Source of the DNA: Dyella silvae
GTDB lineage: Bacteria > Pseudomonadota > Gammaproteobacteria > Xanthomonadales > Rhodanobacteraceae
DNA length: 64,000 nucleotides
Direction: 5' to 3'
NCBI RefSeq assembly: GCF_026421305.1
Contig: NZ_JAPJBQ010000005.1
Coordinates: forward strand, 124,001 to 188,000
The first letter of the stretch is position 1. Each line of letters starts with the position of its first letter. Both the position numbers and the translations under genes were made by a program. Shown here one piece after another: positions 34,690 through 42,925 of this stretch. The notes below the pieces were generated by a model that worked only from the letters and a program-made list of their open reading frames with translations, made no database searches and had not been told where the DNA came from.

Positions 34690-34760
34690 GGCAGCACTCC
34701 GCACGGAGACTTGGCGAGTATAGATTCACGACGATGGTCCGGCTCCGCCATACTTGGCGG

Positions 34761-36695
34761 ATGATCGATCACGAGGACGTTGCAGCGCTGCTGGGCACGG
34801 AAGGCCCCTTCGCTCGCGAGCTACCCAATTTCGCACCCCGCGCCGCGCAACAGGAAATGGCGCGCGCCGTGCAGCACGCCATTGCCGAGCGCGAGACGCT
34901 GGTGGCCGAGGCGGGCACCGGCACCGGCAAGACTTTTGCGTACCTGGTGCCCGCATTGCTCTCTGGCGAGCGCGTGATTATTTCCACCGGCACCAAGGCG
35001 CTGCAGGATCAGCTGTACTTTCGCGACTTGCCGCGCGTGCGCTCGGTGCTGAATGCGCGCCTGAAAACCGCGTTGCTGAAAGGGCGCGCCAACTACCTGT
35101 GCCTGTACCGGCTGGATCAGACCGTGCGCGAAGGCGCCACCTTTGATCGCACACAGGCGGCGCAACTGGCGGCCATCCGCACCTGGTCGGCACGCACGCG
35201 CCGTGGCGACCGCATGGAGCTGGCCGAGGTGCCGGAAGAATCGCCCATGTGGCCGCGCGTCACGTCCACGCCAGAGAACTGTCTGGGCGTGGAGTGTCCG
35301 TTCTACGACGACTGCCACGTGATCAAGGCGCGGCGTGAAGCGCAGGAAGCGGATCTGGTGGTAGTCAATCACCATCTGCTGTTTGCCGATCTGGCGCTGA
35401 AGCAGGAAGGCTTCGGCGAAATTCTGCCGGGTGCACACGCTTTCATTCTTGACGAGGCCCATCAGATTCCCGAACTCGCGGGCCAGTTCTTTTCGCAAAG
35501 CATCAGTGCGCGGCAGCTCAGCGATCTGGCGCAAGACAGCCTGAGCGAGTGCAACGGTGTCACTGGTGCCATCGGGTTGGTGCTGGAGCCGGTCGAGGCC
35601 ATGCAGGACGCACTGCGCAAACTGCGTCTGGCGATGGATGGGCTGCCGGAACGCGGGCCCTTCAACCAACTGGAAGGCAGCGGCACTATCCAGAGCGCAT
35701 TGCATGAACTACGCGAAGTGCTGGCGGCGTTCACCGACGTGCTGGCCTCGCAAGCGGAACGTTCGCGCGGTTTCGCCAATGCGCACGAACGTGCCGCCGT
35801 GCTGAGCGAACGCCTTGACCGCATTGCCGAGCGCGAGAGCGAACGGGATGTGCGCTGGTATGAGCTGTTCCCGCGTGGTTTTGCCCTTCACGCGACACCA
35901 CTCGATCTCGCCGCGCCGTTGCGCGCCACGCGCGAGCAGACGCAGGCGGCGTGGATACATACCTCCGCCACCTTGTCGGTGGCGGGCAGCTTCGATCACT
36001 TTTCACGCCAACTGGGTCTGGAAGATCCGCAGACGTTGCAGGTGGAGAGTCCGTTCGACTACGCCACACAAGCACTCTGCTATCTGCCGGCGGGGCTTCC
36101 CGATCCTTCGGCGCGTGATTACACCGATCGCGTGCTCGATGCCGTGTTGCCGGTGTTGCATGCCTCGCATGGCCGCGCCTTTCTGCTGTTCACCTCGCAT
36201 CGCGCGCTGCGCCGCGCGGCCGAGCTGCTGCAGGAGAAAGTGCCGTGGCCACTGTTTGTGCAAGGCACCGCGCCGCGCCATCGCCTGCTTGAGGAATTCC
36301 GTGCCAGCGGCCATGGCGTGCTGCTTGGCGCTGCCAGTTTCTGGGAAGGCGTGGATGTGGCTGGCGAAGCGCTCAGCGTGGTGGTGATCGACAAGCTGCC
36401 CTTCGCCGCACCCGACGACCCGGTACTGCAGGCGCGGCTGGAAGCGCTGGAGCACGCCGGCATCAACCCGTTCATGGGTTGGCAGGTGCCCAGTGCCGTG
36501 ATTGCGTTGAAGCAGGGCGCCGGCCGCCTGATTCGCGACGTGCGCGATCGCGGCGTGCTGGTGCTGTGCGACCCGCGCCTCACCACCAAGGGGTACGGAA
36601 AGCTGTTCCTCAAGAGTCTTCCCGAGATGCCGCGGACGCGAGAACTGGCGCAGGTGCAGGCGTTCTTTGACGATGAAGTGACATCACTCGCCTGA
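34761..36695 (+). CDS. yoaA: DinG/YoaA-type ATP-dependent DNA helicase
   Basis: An iron-sulfur superfamily 2 helicase related to XPD; E. coli YoaA acts with HolC in repair of blocked replication forks. At 644 residues it matches YoaA (about 636) better than DinG (about 716). It shows AGTGTGKTF (Walker A), four cysteines for an Fe-S cluster (NYLCLY, then ENCLGVECPFYDDC), VVNHHLLFADL, DEAH in ILDEAHQIPE, and the C-terminal QGAGRLIRDVRDRGVLVLCD. ATG at 34761 sits after GGCGG; an ATG at 34734 is an alternative with no ribosome binding site. Confidence 0.87.
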   Translation: MIDHEDVAALLGTEGPFARELPNFAPRAAQQEMARAVQHAIAERETLVAEAGTGTGKTFAYLVPALLSGERVIISTGTKALQDQLYFRDLPRVRSVLNARLKTALLKGRANYLCLYRLDQTVREGATFDRTQAAQLAAIRTWSARTRRGDRMELAEVPEESPMWPRVTSTPENCLGVECPFYDDCHVIKARREAQEADLVVVNHHLLFADLALKQEGFGEILPGAHAFILDEAHQIPELAGQFFSQSISARQLSDLAQDSLSECNGVTGAIGLVLEPVEAMQDALRKLRLAMDGLPERGPFNQLEGSGTIQSALHELREVLAAFTDVLASQAERSRGFANAHERAAVLSERLDRIAERESERDVRWYELFPRGFALHATPLDLAAPLRATREQTQAAWIHTSATLSVAGSFDHFSRQLGLEDPQTLQVESPFDYATQALCYLPAGLPDPSARDYTDRVLDAVLPVLHASHGRAFLLFTSHRALRRAAELLQEKVPWPLFVQGTAPRHRLLEEFRASGHGVLLGAASFWEGVDVAGEALSVVVIDKLPFAAPDDPVLQARLEALEHAGINPFMGWQVPSAVIALKQGAGRLIRDVRDRGVLVLCDPRLTTKGYGKLFLKSLPEMPRTRELAQVQAFFDDEVTSLA

Positions 36696-36775
36696 CGGCG
36701 TCCATGGGCACTGGCGTTCTGTTTACGCGGGATCGACCATAACGCGAGTGTCCCATCCATCGAGGAGACGGCAGC

Positions 36776-37147
36776 ATGGCTAAGGTCACCGGTCTGGGCG
36801 GCATCTTCTTCAAGTCACGTGACCCAAAGGCGCTGGCGGACTGGTACGCCCGCCATCTGGGGCTACCCGTCGACGATTGGGGTGGCGTGCGTTTCGACGA
36901 GGATGCGTCGCGCCCGGGTTACACCTTGTGGTCGCCCTTCGGGGCGGATACGGAGTACTTCGGCCCGGGCCCACATCCGTACATGGTCAATTTCCGCGTG
37001 GACGATCTTCACGCGTTGCTGGCGCAGCTGCGCGCTGCCGGCATCACGGTGGATGAGCGTGTCGAGGAAAGCGAATACGGCCGTTTCGGCTGGATCACCG
37101 ACCCGGAAGGTACGCGCGTCGAACTGTGGCAGCCACCCTCGAAGTAA
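36776..37147 (+). CDS. VOC family protein
   Basis: A 123-residue vicinal-oxygen-chelate protein. GGIFFKSRDPKALADWYARHLGLP forms the first module (part quoted), MVNFRVDDLHALLAQLRAAG and GWITDPEGTRVELWQP the second, with the metal-ligand glutamate in VELWQ. ATG at 36776 follows GAGGAG closely. It is unrelated in sequence detail to the VOC gene at 34294. Substrate unknown. Confidence 0.82.
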   Translation: MAKVTGLGGIFFKSRDPKALADWYARHLGLPVDDWGGVRFDEDASRPGYTLWSPFGADTEYFGPGPHPYMVNFRVDDLHALLAQLRAAGITVDERVEESEYGRFGWITDPEGTRVELWQPPSK

Positions 37148-37152
37148 GGCGG

Positions 37153-37965
37153 CTAACCGGCATCGCCTGCCAGTTCACGCAGGCGTCGCGCGGTGGCTTC
37201 ATCGGCGGGCACAAACGCTTCCAGCGCCAGCTCGGCGAGCGTGATGTCCATGGGGGTGCCGAACACTGTGGTTGTGCTGAGCATCGATAGCACGGTGTCG
37301 CCGAGCGCCAATTCCATCGGCACGGCGATGGCGCCGTGTGTGCCGCCTGCGTCGTGCGCTGGCGCGTCGTCGCCACCGGGATAGTTGCGTAACTCCTGCA
37401 GCAGCGACAGCAATTCGGGATCTTGCGTGGTGTCTGCCTGCCGGCGCAGGCGATCGAGCAGATGCGCGCGCCATACCGGAAGGTTGTGGATGTAAGGCGC
37501 GAGGCCCGATGGGTGCAAGCTGAGCCGAAGCACATTGATCGGCGGTTCCAGCCATTGCGGCACCAACCCTGCCAACAGACGCTGGGTGGCCTGGTTGCTT
37601 TCCACCAGATTCCAATGGCGATCCACGGCCAGCGCCGGGTAAGGTTCAAGGCCCTTCAGCAGCAGCCGGATGGTGCCGCGCACGGTGGACAATGCTGGAT
37701 CCTCGAAAGTGCGTTCGCGGTAGGCCGGCGCAAATCCTGCCGACACCAGTAACTGATTTCGTTCGCGCAAGGGAATATCCAGGTATTCGGCAAGCCGCAG
37801 GATCATGTCGCGGCTGGGTTGCGAACGGCCCGACTCCATGAAGCTGAGGTGCCGCGTGGAGATCTCGGCGCCGCTGGCGAGGTCGAGCTGACTCAGCCGG
37901 CGATGGCGCCGCCATTCGCGCAACAGATCACCCACGGGACGTTGCTGCACAGCCACAGCATTCAT
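37153..37965 (-). CDS. XRE-family regulator with MmyB-like ligand-binding domain
   Basis: A 270-residue transcription factor: helix-turn-helix at about residues 10-66 (LLREWRRHRRLSQLDLA, then RHLSFMESGRSQPSRDMIL), followed by the MmyB-like domain (about 95-260) with LAVDRHWNLVESNQA, which in this family binds small or fatty-acyl-like ligands in a PAS-like fold. It is last of three minus-strand genes (SnoaL-like, alpha/beta hydrolase, regulator) and may control them. A strong hairpin at 38006-38036 separates it from the hydrolase. Confidence 0.85.
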   Translation of the reverse strand: MNAVAVQQRPVGDLLREWRRHRRLSQLDLASGAEISTRHLSFMESGRSQPSRDMILRLAEYLDIPLRERNQLLVSAGFAPAYRERTFEDPALSTVRGTIRLLLKGLEPYPALAVDRHWNLVESNQATQRLLAGLVPQWLEPPINVLRLSLHPSGLAPYIHNLPVWRAHLLDRLRRQADTTQDPELLSLLQELRNYPGGDDAPAHDAGGTHGAIAVPMELALGDTVLSMLSTTTVFGTPMDITLAELALEAFVPADEATARRLRELAGDAG

Positions 37966-38005
37966 GCACTGGCTCCTGGCCTGAAACGATGGGGCCCCGG
38001 TCGGC

Positions 38006-38036
38006 CCGCCGCACCGATGATCCCATGGTGCGGCGG
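38006..38036. repeat. Strong GC hairpin between hydrolase and XRE regulator genes
   Basis: CCGCCGCACC and GGTGCGGCGG pair perfectly around an 11-base loop, 20 bases after the hydrolase stop. No T-run follows on the minus strand, so termination is possible but not typical. Confidence 0.4.
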
Positions 38037-38055
38037 CCTTGCCGTGCGCCGGGAG

Positions 38056-38874
38056 TCATGCATCCGCGTGCGGGCTGATAAATGCCTGCATGTCGCGTAG
38101 CAAAGAGCGCTGATGGGTGTGAAACATGCCATGCGGCGCATCGTCGTACTCCAGGTACTGGCATGCCGGCACCATGCTGGCGATGTCGCGCCCAAAGGCG
38201 ACGAGTTCGCTGACGTCACGCTGTCCATGAATAACCAGCATGGGAACGTCGATGCGGCGCAGCTCGTCGCGGAGATCGGCGGTCACGCGGGTGCGGAAGC
38301 ATTCGGTCGCCGCATGCAGTGACGTGTTCAGCATGATATCGATGGTGCGGCGGATAACGCCTTCGGACGTGTTGGTCTCGGCAGGCAGGTAGAACCCATC
38401 CGCGCCATCGGCAAGCCACTGGGGAAAATCGGCATGGATCGCGGCCAGTGCCGGATCGAACGTCGATACAGGAAGTGGCTTGCCCTCGGCGTCGAGATAA
38501 CACGGCGCTACCGGTGAAAGCAGGACCACGCGTGCTATGCGATCGCTGCCGTGGCGCGAAAGCAGGCGCACACATTCGCCAGTGCCCATGGAATGGCCGA
38601 TCAGGGTCAGTTCGCGCAGGTCGAGATGTTCGATCAAAGCCGCCAGATCGTCGGCGAGGCGGTCATAGTCGTAGCCGCTGCCGGGCCGTTCAGAGCGGCC
38701 GTGGCCGCGACGGTCCATCGCAATGGTGCGCATGCCCAGCGCATTGAAGTGAAGCATGTGTGGCGCCCACATTTGTGAATCCAGCGCCCATGAGTGGACG
38801 AACAACACAGGTTTGCCGTTGCCCCAGTCTTCATAAGCCAGGGTGACGCCGTCGCGGGTGGTGAAATTTGGCAT
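38056..38874 (-). CDS. Alpha/beta-fold hydrolase
   Basis: A 272-residue serine hydrolase resembling chloroperoxidase/esterase proteins. It has the oxyanion HSWALDSQMW region, the nucleophile elbow GHSMG, an acid in VIHGQRDVSEL, and the catalytic histidine in DDAPHGMFHTH. There is no signal peptide, so it is cytoplasmic. ATG at 38874 follows GGAG in the leader. It lies between a SnoaL-like gene and an XRE regulator on the same strand, suggesting a small detoxification or catabolic unit; the substrate is unknown. Confidence 0.85.
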   Translation of the reverse strand: MPNFTTRDGVTLAYEDWGNGKPVLFVHSWALDSQMWAPHMLHFNALGMRTIAMDRRGHGRSERPGSGYDYDRLADDLAALIEHLDLRELTLIGHSMGTGECVRLLSRHGSDRIARVVLLSPVAPCYLDAEGKPLPVSTFDPALAAIHADFPQWLADGADGFYLPAETNTSEGVIRRTIDIMLNTSLHAATECFRTRVTADLRDELRRIDVPMLVIHGQRDVSELVAFGRDIASMVPACQYLEYDDAPHGMFHTHQRSLLRDMQAFISPHADA

Positions 38875-38922
38875 GGTGATAGCTCCGGTGAGCGCGGGCG
38901 GCAGGCCGCCCGCGCGGGTGAG

Positions 38923-39294
38923 TCAGATGACCTGGGGGACCTTGTCGAGAAAGCCGAACACCTGGCGGATGCGGCCCTCTTCCATGGCGGCGACGTCGAA
39001 GCCGATCACCAGGGGTTCGGCAGCACCGGGCGTTGCCAGATGCCACTGAAAGCGCAGCGTGTCGTGGTGCGCATCGACCACGCCGGCGAGCTGGAAGCGA
39101 TGGCCAGGAAACATCTCCTGCACGGCGACGATGGTGGCGTCGATGGCCTGCCAGCCTTTCGCGTCCACCATCGGGTCGGTGTAGCGGGCATGTTCGGTAT
39201 AGACATCTTCGATCATGCTGCGGCGGCGCAGTGCGTCGGTTTCGTTCCAGCTGGCGATATAGCGTTCGGCGAGGGTGTGGGCAGCGTGCGTCAT
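38923..39294 (-). CDS. SnoaL-like / NTF2-fold protein
   Basis: A 123-residue NTF2-like protein (LAERYIASWNETDALRRRSM, YTEHARYTDPMVDAKGWQAI, and FDVAAMEEGRIRQVFGFLD), the fold of SnoaL polyketide cyclases and ketosteroid isomerases, and widely used for unrelated small-molecule roles. ATG at 39294 is chosen; the upstream extension to 39396 is not credible. First gene of the minus-strand trio and adjacent to the palindrome at 39356-39372. Confidence 0.78.
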   Translation of the reverse strand: MTHAAHTLAERYIASWNETDALRRRSMIEDVYTEHARYTDPMVDAKGWQAIDATIVAVQEMFPGHRFQLAGVVDAHHDTLRFQWHLATPGAAEPLVIGFDVAAMEEGRIRQVFGFLDKVPQVI

Positions 39295-39355
39295 GGCGTA
39301 TGTCCTTCGGTTCGTTGGTGTGCGTGCAGCTTGCGGCCCGAGCCGCACACAAGCG

Positions 39356-39372
39356 ATTACCTGCGAGGTAAT
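39356..39372. promoter_or_regulatory. Perfect operator-like palindrome ATTACCT-GCG-AGGTAAT
   Basis: A 7-3-7 inverted repeat in the 190-base space between the divergent SnoaL-like and creD genes, 62 bases before the former. TTACCT/AGGTAA dyads are typical of winged-helix regulators such as HxlR-type proteins; no such gene is adjacent, so the regulator is unidentified. Confidence 0.5.
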
Positions 39373-39484
39373 GGATCGAGGCCCGCCTTTCGCCACAAGT
39401 AAGTCGTGGGATGACCGATGTATGCCCTGCGGTTTGCCCGCATCGCCGTTCTCATGTGAACTCCACTACGAGGAGTTCCGGATC

Positions 39485-40834
39485 ATGGGAAGCTGGCTGC
39501 GAGGCTGGACCGCGAAAGTGCTGGGTGTCGGTGCTCTGGCGTTGCTGATGTTGTTACCGCTGTGGAAAGTGCAGTCGTTGGTCGACGAGCGGCAGGGCAT
39601 GCGTCAGGCCGCGGTGGATCAGATTGCGCAGGGTTGGGGTGGACAACAGGTGCTCGGTGGCCTGGTGCTCGCGGTGCCCACACGCGAACCGATGACGCTT
39701 TCCAACAACGAAGTACGCGAGATTTCCGATACAACCTACGTACTACCGGATTCCGTCGCGACCGATGTGACGATGTCAGTCGACAAGCGACGCTATGGCA
39801 TTTACGAGGCACCTGTATTTGCCTCGACCGTGCTGATGCAAGGTCGCTTCGCGTCGGTTGATATCGATCAGTTACGGCAGAAGGACGACGCCAATTGGGT
39901 GGACGGCAAAGCGGAATTGCGCCTTGTGTTAGGCGATCTGCGCGGTCTGCAGGAAGTCAGCGAACTGCTGATCAATGGCAAGCCCCAGCGTTTTGAATCG
40001 TCGGCGGCAACGCTCGGTGGAGGTTCATCGATCGTTACCGTGCCCCTGGATCTCAGTGCGATGAGCGGTCAGCCGATCGAGTTCTCGGTGAAGTTGCGCC
40101 TTGCGGGTACGCAGTCGCTGCAGTTGTTGCCGCTGGCTCGCACCACCGATGTGAAGATAAGCGCACCATGGGCGGATCCAAGTTTCATCGGAGCAGCTTT
40201 GCCCGTGGAAAGAACCGTAAGTGCGGAGGGCTTTTCCGCGCGCTGGCACATCCTGGATCTGAACCGGAAGTTCGGTCAGTCGTGGCATGCGAATGAACCG
40301 CGCGTCGATGCCGCGGTGCATGATGCGGCCTTTGGCGTCGCACTGTTTCAGCCCGTCGACGTCTATCAGCGCAATGTGCGCGCAGGCAAATATGGTTTGC
40401 TGTTCATCACGATGACGTTTGTAGCGTTCTTCCTGTTCGAAGTGCTCAAGCGCTTGCGCGTGCATCCCGTGCAATACCTGTTGGTCGGCGCGGCGCTGAC
40501 GTCGTTCTATGTGTTGTTGCTGGCCTTGTCCGAGCAGATCGGGTTTGGCGGCGCGTATGCCATCGCGGCGTCGTCGGTTGTGCTGATCATTGCTGGCTAC
40601 GCGAGCGTGGTGCTGGGTGAGCGCCGGGCCGGCCTGTTGCTGGGCGGCGCGCTGGGCCTTGTCTACGCCATGCTGTATGTCGTGCTGGCGGCGGAACAGT
40701 ACGCGTTGTTGATTGGCGCCATCGTGCTGGTGATCACCGTGGGCCTGCTGATGTATCTGACTCGCCGTATCGACTGGTATGCCGGCATGCCGAGCGCAGC
40801 CGAGCCGGCACCGGCTATCATGGAGCAGCCATGA
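39485..40834 (+). CDS. creD: CreD family inner-membrane protein
   Basis: An inner-membrane protein of unknown biochemical role; in enterobacteria it belongs to the CreBC regulon and affects envelope stress and colicin tolerance. The 449 residues match E. coli CreD (about 450): an N-terminal membrane segment (VLGVGALALLMLLPLW), a large periplasmic part with the CreD patterns RRYGIYEAPVF and HDAAFGVALFQPVDVYQ, and five or so C-terminal membrane segments. ATG at 39485 has AGGAG 9 bases upstream. No creB/creC is visible here, and the stop overlaps tsaB by 4 bases. Confidence 0.9.
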   Translation: MGSWLRGWTAKVLGVGALALLMLLPLWKVQSLVDERQGMRQAAVDQIAQGWGGQQVLGGLVLAVPTREPMTLSNNEVREISDTTYVLPDSVATDVTMSVDKRRYGIYEAPVFASTVLMQGRFASVDIDQLRQKDDANWVDGKAELRLVLGDLRGLQEVSELLINGKPQRFESSAATLGGGSSIVTVPLDLSAMSGQPIEFSVKLRLAGTQSLQLLPLARTTDVKISAPWADPSFIGAALPVERTVSAEGFSARWHILDLNRKFGQSWHANEPRVDAAVHDAAFGVALFQPVDVYQRNVRAGKYGLLFITMTFVAFFLFEVLKRLRVHPVQYLLVGAALTSFYVLLLALSEQIGFGGAYAIAASSVVLIIAGYASVVLGERRAGLLLGGALGLVYAMLYVVLAAEQYALLIGAIVLVITVGLLMYLTRRIDWYAGMPSAAEPAPAIMEQP

Positions 40835-41520
40835 ATCTGCTTGCCCTCGAAACCTCCACCGAAGCCTGCTCCGTCGCCCTTATTCACGGTGACGAAGTGA
40901 TCGCGCGCAGCGAAATCGCGCCCCGCCGCCACGCCGAACTGGTGCTGCCGATGGCCGATGCCCTGCTGGCTGAAGCCGGGTTGGGGCGCCATGCGCTCGA
41001 TGTGATCGCCGTGGGCCGTGGCCCCGGCGCCTTCACCGGTGTGCGTCTGGGCATCTCGCTGGCGCAGGGTATGGCGCTGGCGCTGGATGTCCCGGTGGTG
41101 ACGGTCTCCTCGCTGGCGGCACTGGCCCTGGAAGCGCCGGAAGACGATGCCGCCATTCTTGCTGTCATCGACGCCCGCATGGGCGAGGTCTACGCAGCGA
41201 GCTATCGCCGCGACGACAACGGTGGCCTGGTGGCACTCGATGAGGAGCGCGTCTGCACGGCTGACGCGCTGGCGTTGCCAGCAGCGAACCGCTGGCACGT
41301 CGTCGGCACTGGCTGGACGACGTATAGGGATGTCGTGCGTAGCCACCTCACCGGTGAGCTGCTTTCGGCGGAAGGCGCCTGCTATCCGCAGGCACGCCAC
41401 GTGGCTGAGCTTGCCGCACAGGAGTTTGCGGCCGGCCGCGCCACAGCGCCGGAGCTCGCCCTGCCGATCTATCTGCGCGACAAGGTGGCATTGACGCTGG
41501 TGGAGCAGGGCAAGGCTTGA
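40831..41520 (+). CDS. tsaB: tRNA threonylcarbamoyladenosine biosynthesis protein TsaB
   Basis: Partner of TsaD in forming t6A at position 37 of ANN-decoding tRNAs. The 229 residues show the ASKHA-type LLALETSTEACSVAL opening, RRHAELVLPMADALL, and the family signature GRGPGAFTGVRLGIS. It overlaps creD by ATGA, so it is translationally coupled to an envelope protein gene, and ends at a hairpin shared with the convergent ArsR gene. Confidence 0.93.
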   Translation: MNLLALETSTEACSVALIHGDEVIARSEIAPRRHAELVLPMADALLAEAGLGRHALDVIAVGRGPGAFTGVRLGISLAQGMALALDVPVVTVSSLAALALEAPEDDAAILAVIDARMGEVYAASYRRDDNGGLVALDEERVCTADALALPAANRWHVVGTGWTTYRDVVRSHLTGELLSAEGACYPQARHVAELAAQEFAAGRATAPELALPIYLRDKVALTLVEQGKA

Positions 41521-41526
41521 CCCGTT

Positions 41527-41563
41527 AAACGCCGTCCGGCCTCACGTGGTCTGGACGGCGTTT
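41527..41563. terminator. Hairpin between tsaB and arsR-type gene
   Basis: AAACGCCGTCC and GGACGGCGTTT form a perfect 11-bp stem around a 15-base loop, flanked by short A and T runs. It sits between convergent stops and could terminate both directions; it touches the last base of the ArsR stop codon. Confidence 0.65.
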
Positions 41564-41946
41564 CAGCCAACCTTCGCCTGGGCCGCAGCAGGTTTGCGTT
41601 TCGCGGCAGGCTTGCGTGCTGCCTGTTGAAGCGTGTGCGCTTGCAGGATGGCGGGCAGCAACCCCGGAAAGCGCTCCTGGATCTCAGCGCAGCGTGTGCT
41701 GTTGAACATCTCCACACCGCGCCGCTCGCTGCGGATCAGCCCTGCCTCGCGCAAGGCACGGAAGTGCTGGGACAGCGTGGATTTGGGGATGCTGCGGTCA
41801 TCTATCTGCAGAAAGGCGGAACAGGTGTTGGCGCTTTCCGCGCAAGCCAGCTGGGCATAGATCGCCGCACGCACAGGGTCGGAGAGCGCATGCAGGATGC
41901 CCTCTACAGTGATGTCGTCGATGGACGGGTGGGTCAACGGCCTCAT
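41563..41946 (-). CDS. ArsR-family winged-helix regulator
   Basis: A 127-residue repressor-like protein with ALSDPVRAAIYAQL, then SIPKSTLSQHFRALREAGLIRSERRGVEMF as the winged helix (part quoted). Two cysteines, C35 and C42 (LACAESANTC), could sense redox or thiol-reactive compounds; this is inference. The C-terminus is a basic, alanine-rich tail (AARKPAAKRKPAAAQAK). It diverges from the SDR gene, the usual arrangement for a repressor of its neighbour. Its own start lacks a ribosome binding site, and TAAAAT lies 7 bases upstream, so a leaderless transcript is possible. Confidence 0.82.
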   Translation of the reverse strand: MRPLTHPSIDDITVEGILHALSDPVRAAIYAQLACAESANTCSAFLQIDDRSIPKSTLSQHFRALREAGLIRSERRGVEMFNSTRCAEIQERFPGLLPAILQAHTLQQAARKPAAKRKPAAAQAKVG

Positions 41947-41965
41947 GGCGCCATTTTAGCAGCCC

Positions 41966-42001
41966 TTGAAAACTAGTTCTTAAGTTCGTATGTTGCGAAC
42001 T
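41966..42001 (+). promoter_or_regulatory. SDR promoter with overlapping inverted-repeat operator
   Basis: TTGAAA (41966-41971), a 17-base spacer and TATGTT (41989-41994) form a good sigma-70 promoter for the SDR gene. The inverted repeat AGTTCG-N7-CGAACT (41983-42001) covers the -10, and the palindrome AACTAGTT (41971-41978) lies in the spacer. A repressor bound here would block polymerase; the adjacent ArsR protein is the likely one. Confidence 0.6.
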
Positions 42002-42053
42002 ATTGAATTTAAAACTTTCCGGGTATTCCCCTCAACCTCAAGCAGGAACTGTC

Positions 42054-42800
42054 ATGAGCAAGCTCAAAGGTAAAGTGGCTGTTGTTACGGGCGCCTCCAA
42101 GGGCATTGGCGCCGCCATCGCCAAGTCGCTGGCCGCCGAAGGCGCGTCGGTCGTGGTCAATTACGCCTCCAGCAAGGCCGGCGCCGATGCCGTGGTAGCG
42201 GAGATCAGCAAAGCCGGCGGCAAGGCCGTGGCAGTGGGTGGCGACGTCTCCAAGGTGGCCGACGCCCAGGGCATCGCCGATGCCGCCGTGAAGCATTTCG
42301 GTCGCCTGGACATCCTGGTGAACAATTCGGGCGTGTACGAGTTTGGCGCCCTCGACAACATCACCGAAGAGCACTTCCACAAGCAGTTCAACGTGAACGT
42401 GCTGGGCTTGCTGCTGACCACGCAGGCCGCCGCGCGCCACATGGGCGAGGGTGGCAGCGTGATCAATGTCAGCTCGCTGGTGACACGTATCGTGCCGCCG
42501 GAAAGCGCGGTCTACACCGGCACCAAGGGCGCCGTGGATGCGATTACCGGCGTGCTCTCGCGCGAGCTCGGTGCCCGCAAGATTCGCGTCAATGCGGTGA
42601 ACCCCGGCATCGTCGAAACCGAAGGCACGCATGCGGCTGGCTTTATTGGCTCGGAGTTCGAACAGCATGCGGTTTCGCAGACGCCGCTGGGCCGCATCGG
42701 TCAGCCGAACGATATCGCTTCGATTGTCACCTTCCTGGCATCGGACGATTCGTATTGGCTGACCGGCGAGAAGTTGTTTGCCGCTGGCGGCTTGCGCTGA
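42054..42800 (+). CDS. SDR family oxidoreductase (FabG-like)
   Basis: A 248-residue NAD(P)-dependent short-chain dehydrogenase. Cofactor loop TGASKGIG, NNSGVYEFG, catalytic serine in INVSSLV, and Y-x-x-x-K in YTGTKGAVDA, then the loop VNPGIVETEG. ATG at 42054 has AGGA 7 bases upstream; the frame to 42003 overlaps the promoter. It resembles glucose-dehydrogenase-like or quinone/aldehyde-reducing SDRs often paired with an ArsR or HxlR regulator. Substrate unknown. Confidence 0.85.
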   Translation: MSKLKGKVAVVTGASKGIGAAIAKSLAAEGASVVVNYASSKAGADAVVAEISKAGGKAVAVGGDVSKVADAQGIADAAVKHFGRLDILVNNSGVYEFGALDNITEEHFHKQFNVNVLGLLLTTQAAARHMGEGGSVINVSSLVTRIVPPESAVYTGTKGAVDAITGVLSRELGARKIRVNAVNPGIVETEGTHAAGFIGSEFEQHAVSQTPLGRIGQPNDIASIVTFLASDDSYWLTGEKLFAAGGLR

Positions 42801-42819
42801 TCAGATCGGAAGCTTGAGC

Positions 42820-42845
42820 ACGCGCCCCGTTTGAACGGGGCGCGT
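42820..42845 (+). terminator. Hairpin after the SDR gene
   Basis: ACGCGCCCCGTT and AACGGGGCGCGT form a perfect 12-bp stem with a 2-base loop, 19 bases after the SDR stop. Only two T bases follow, so it is a weak intrinsic terminator candidate. Confidence 0.5.
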
Positions 42846-42925
42846 TGCATGCGCGGGCTTGACGGCAGGGAGTGGATCATTTTCTCCCGGATCCGGTCGT
42901 GGCCGGACATCATGGAGCTACCGTC

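Noticed and set aside
38006-38036. Rho-independent terminator after the hydrolase
   Set aside because: The stem is excellent, but no T-run follows on the transcribed strand, so I list it only as a hairpin.
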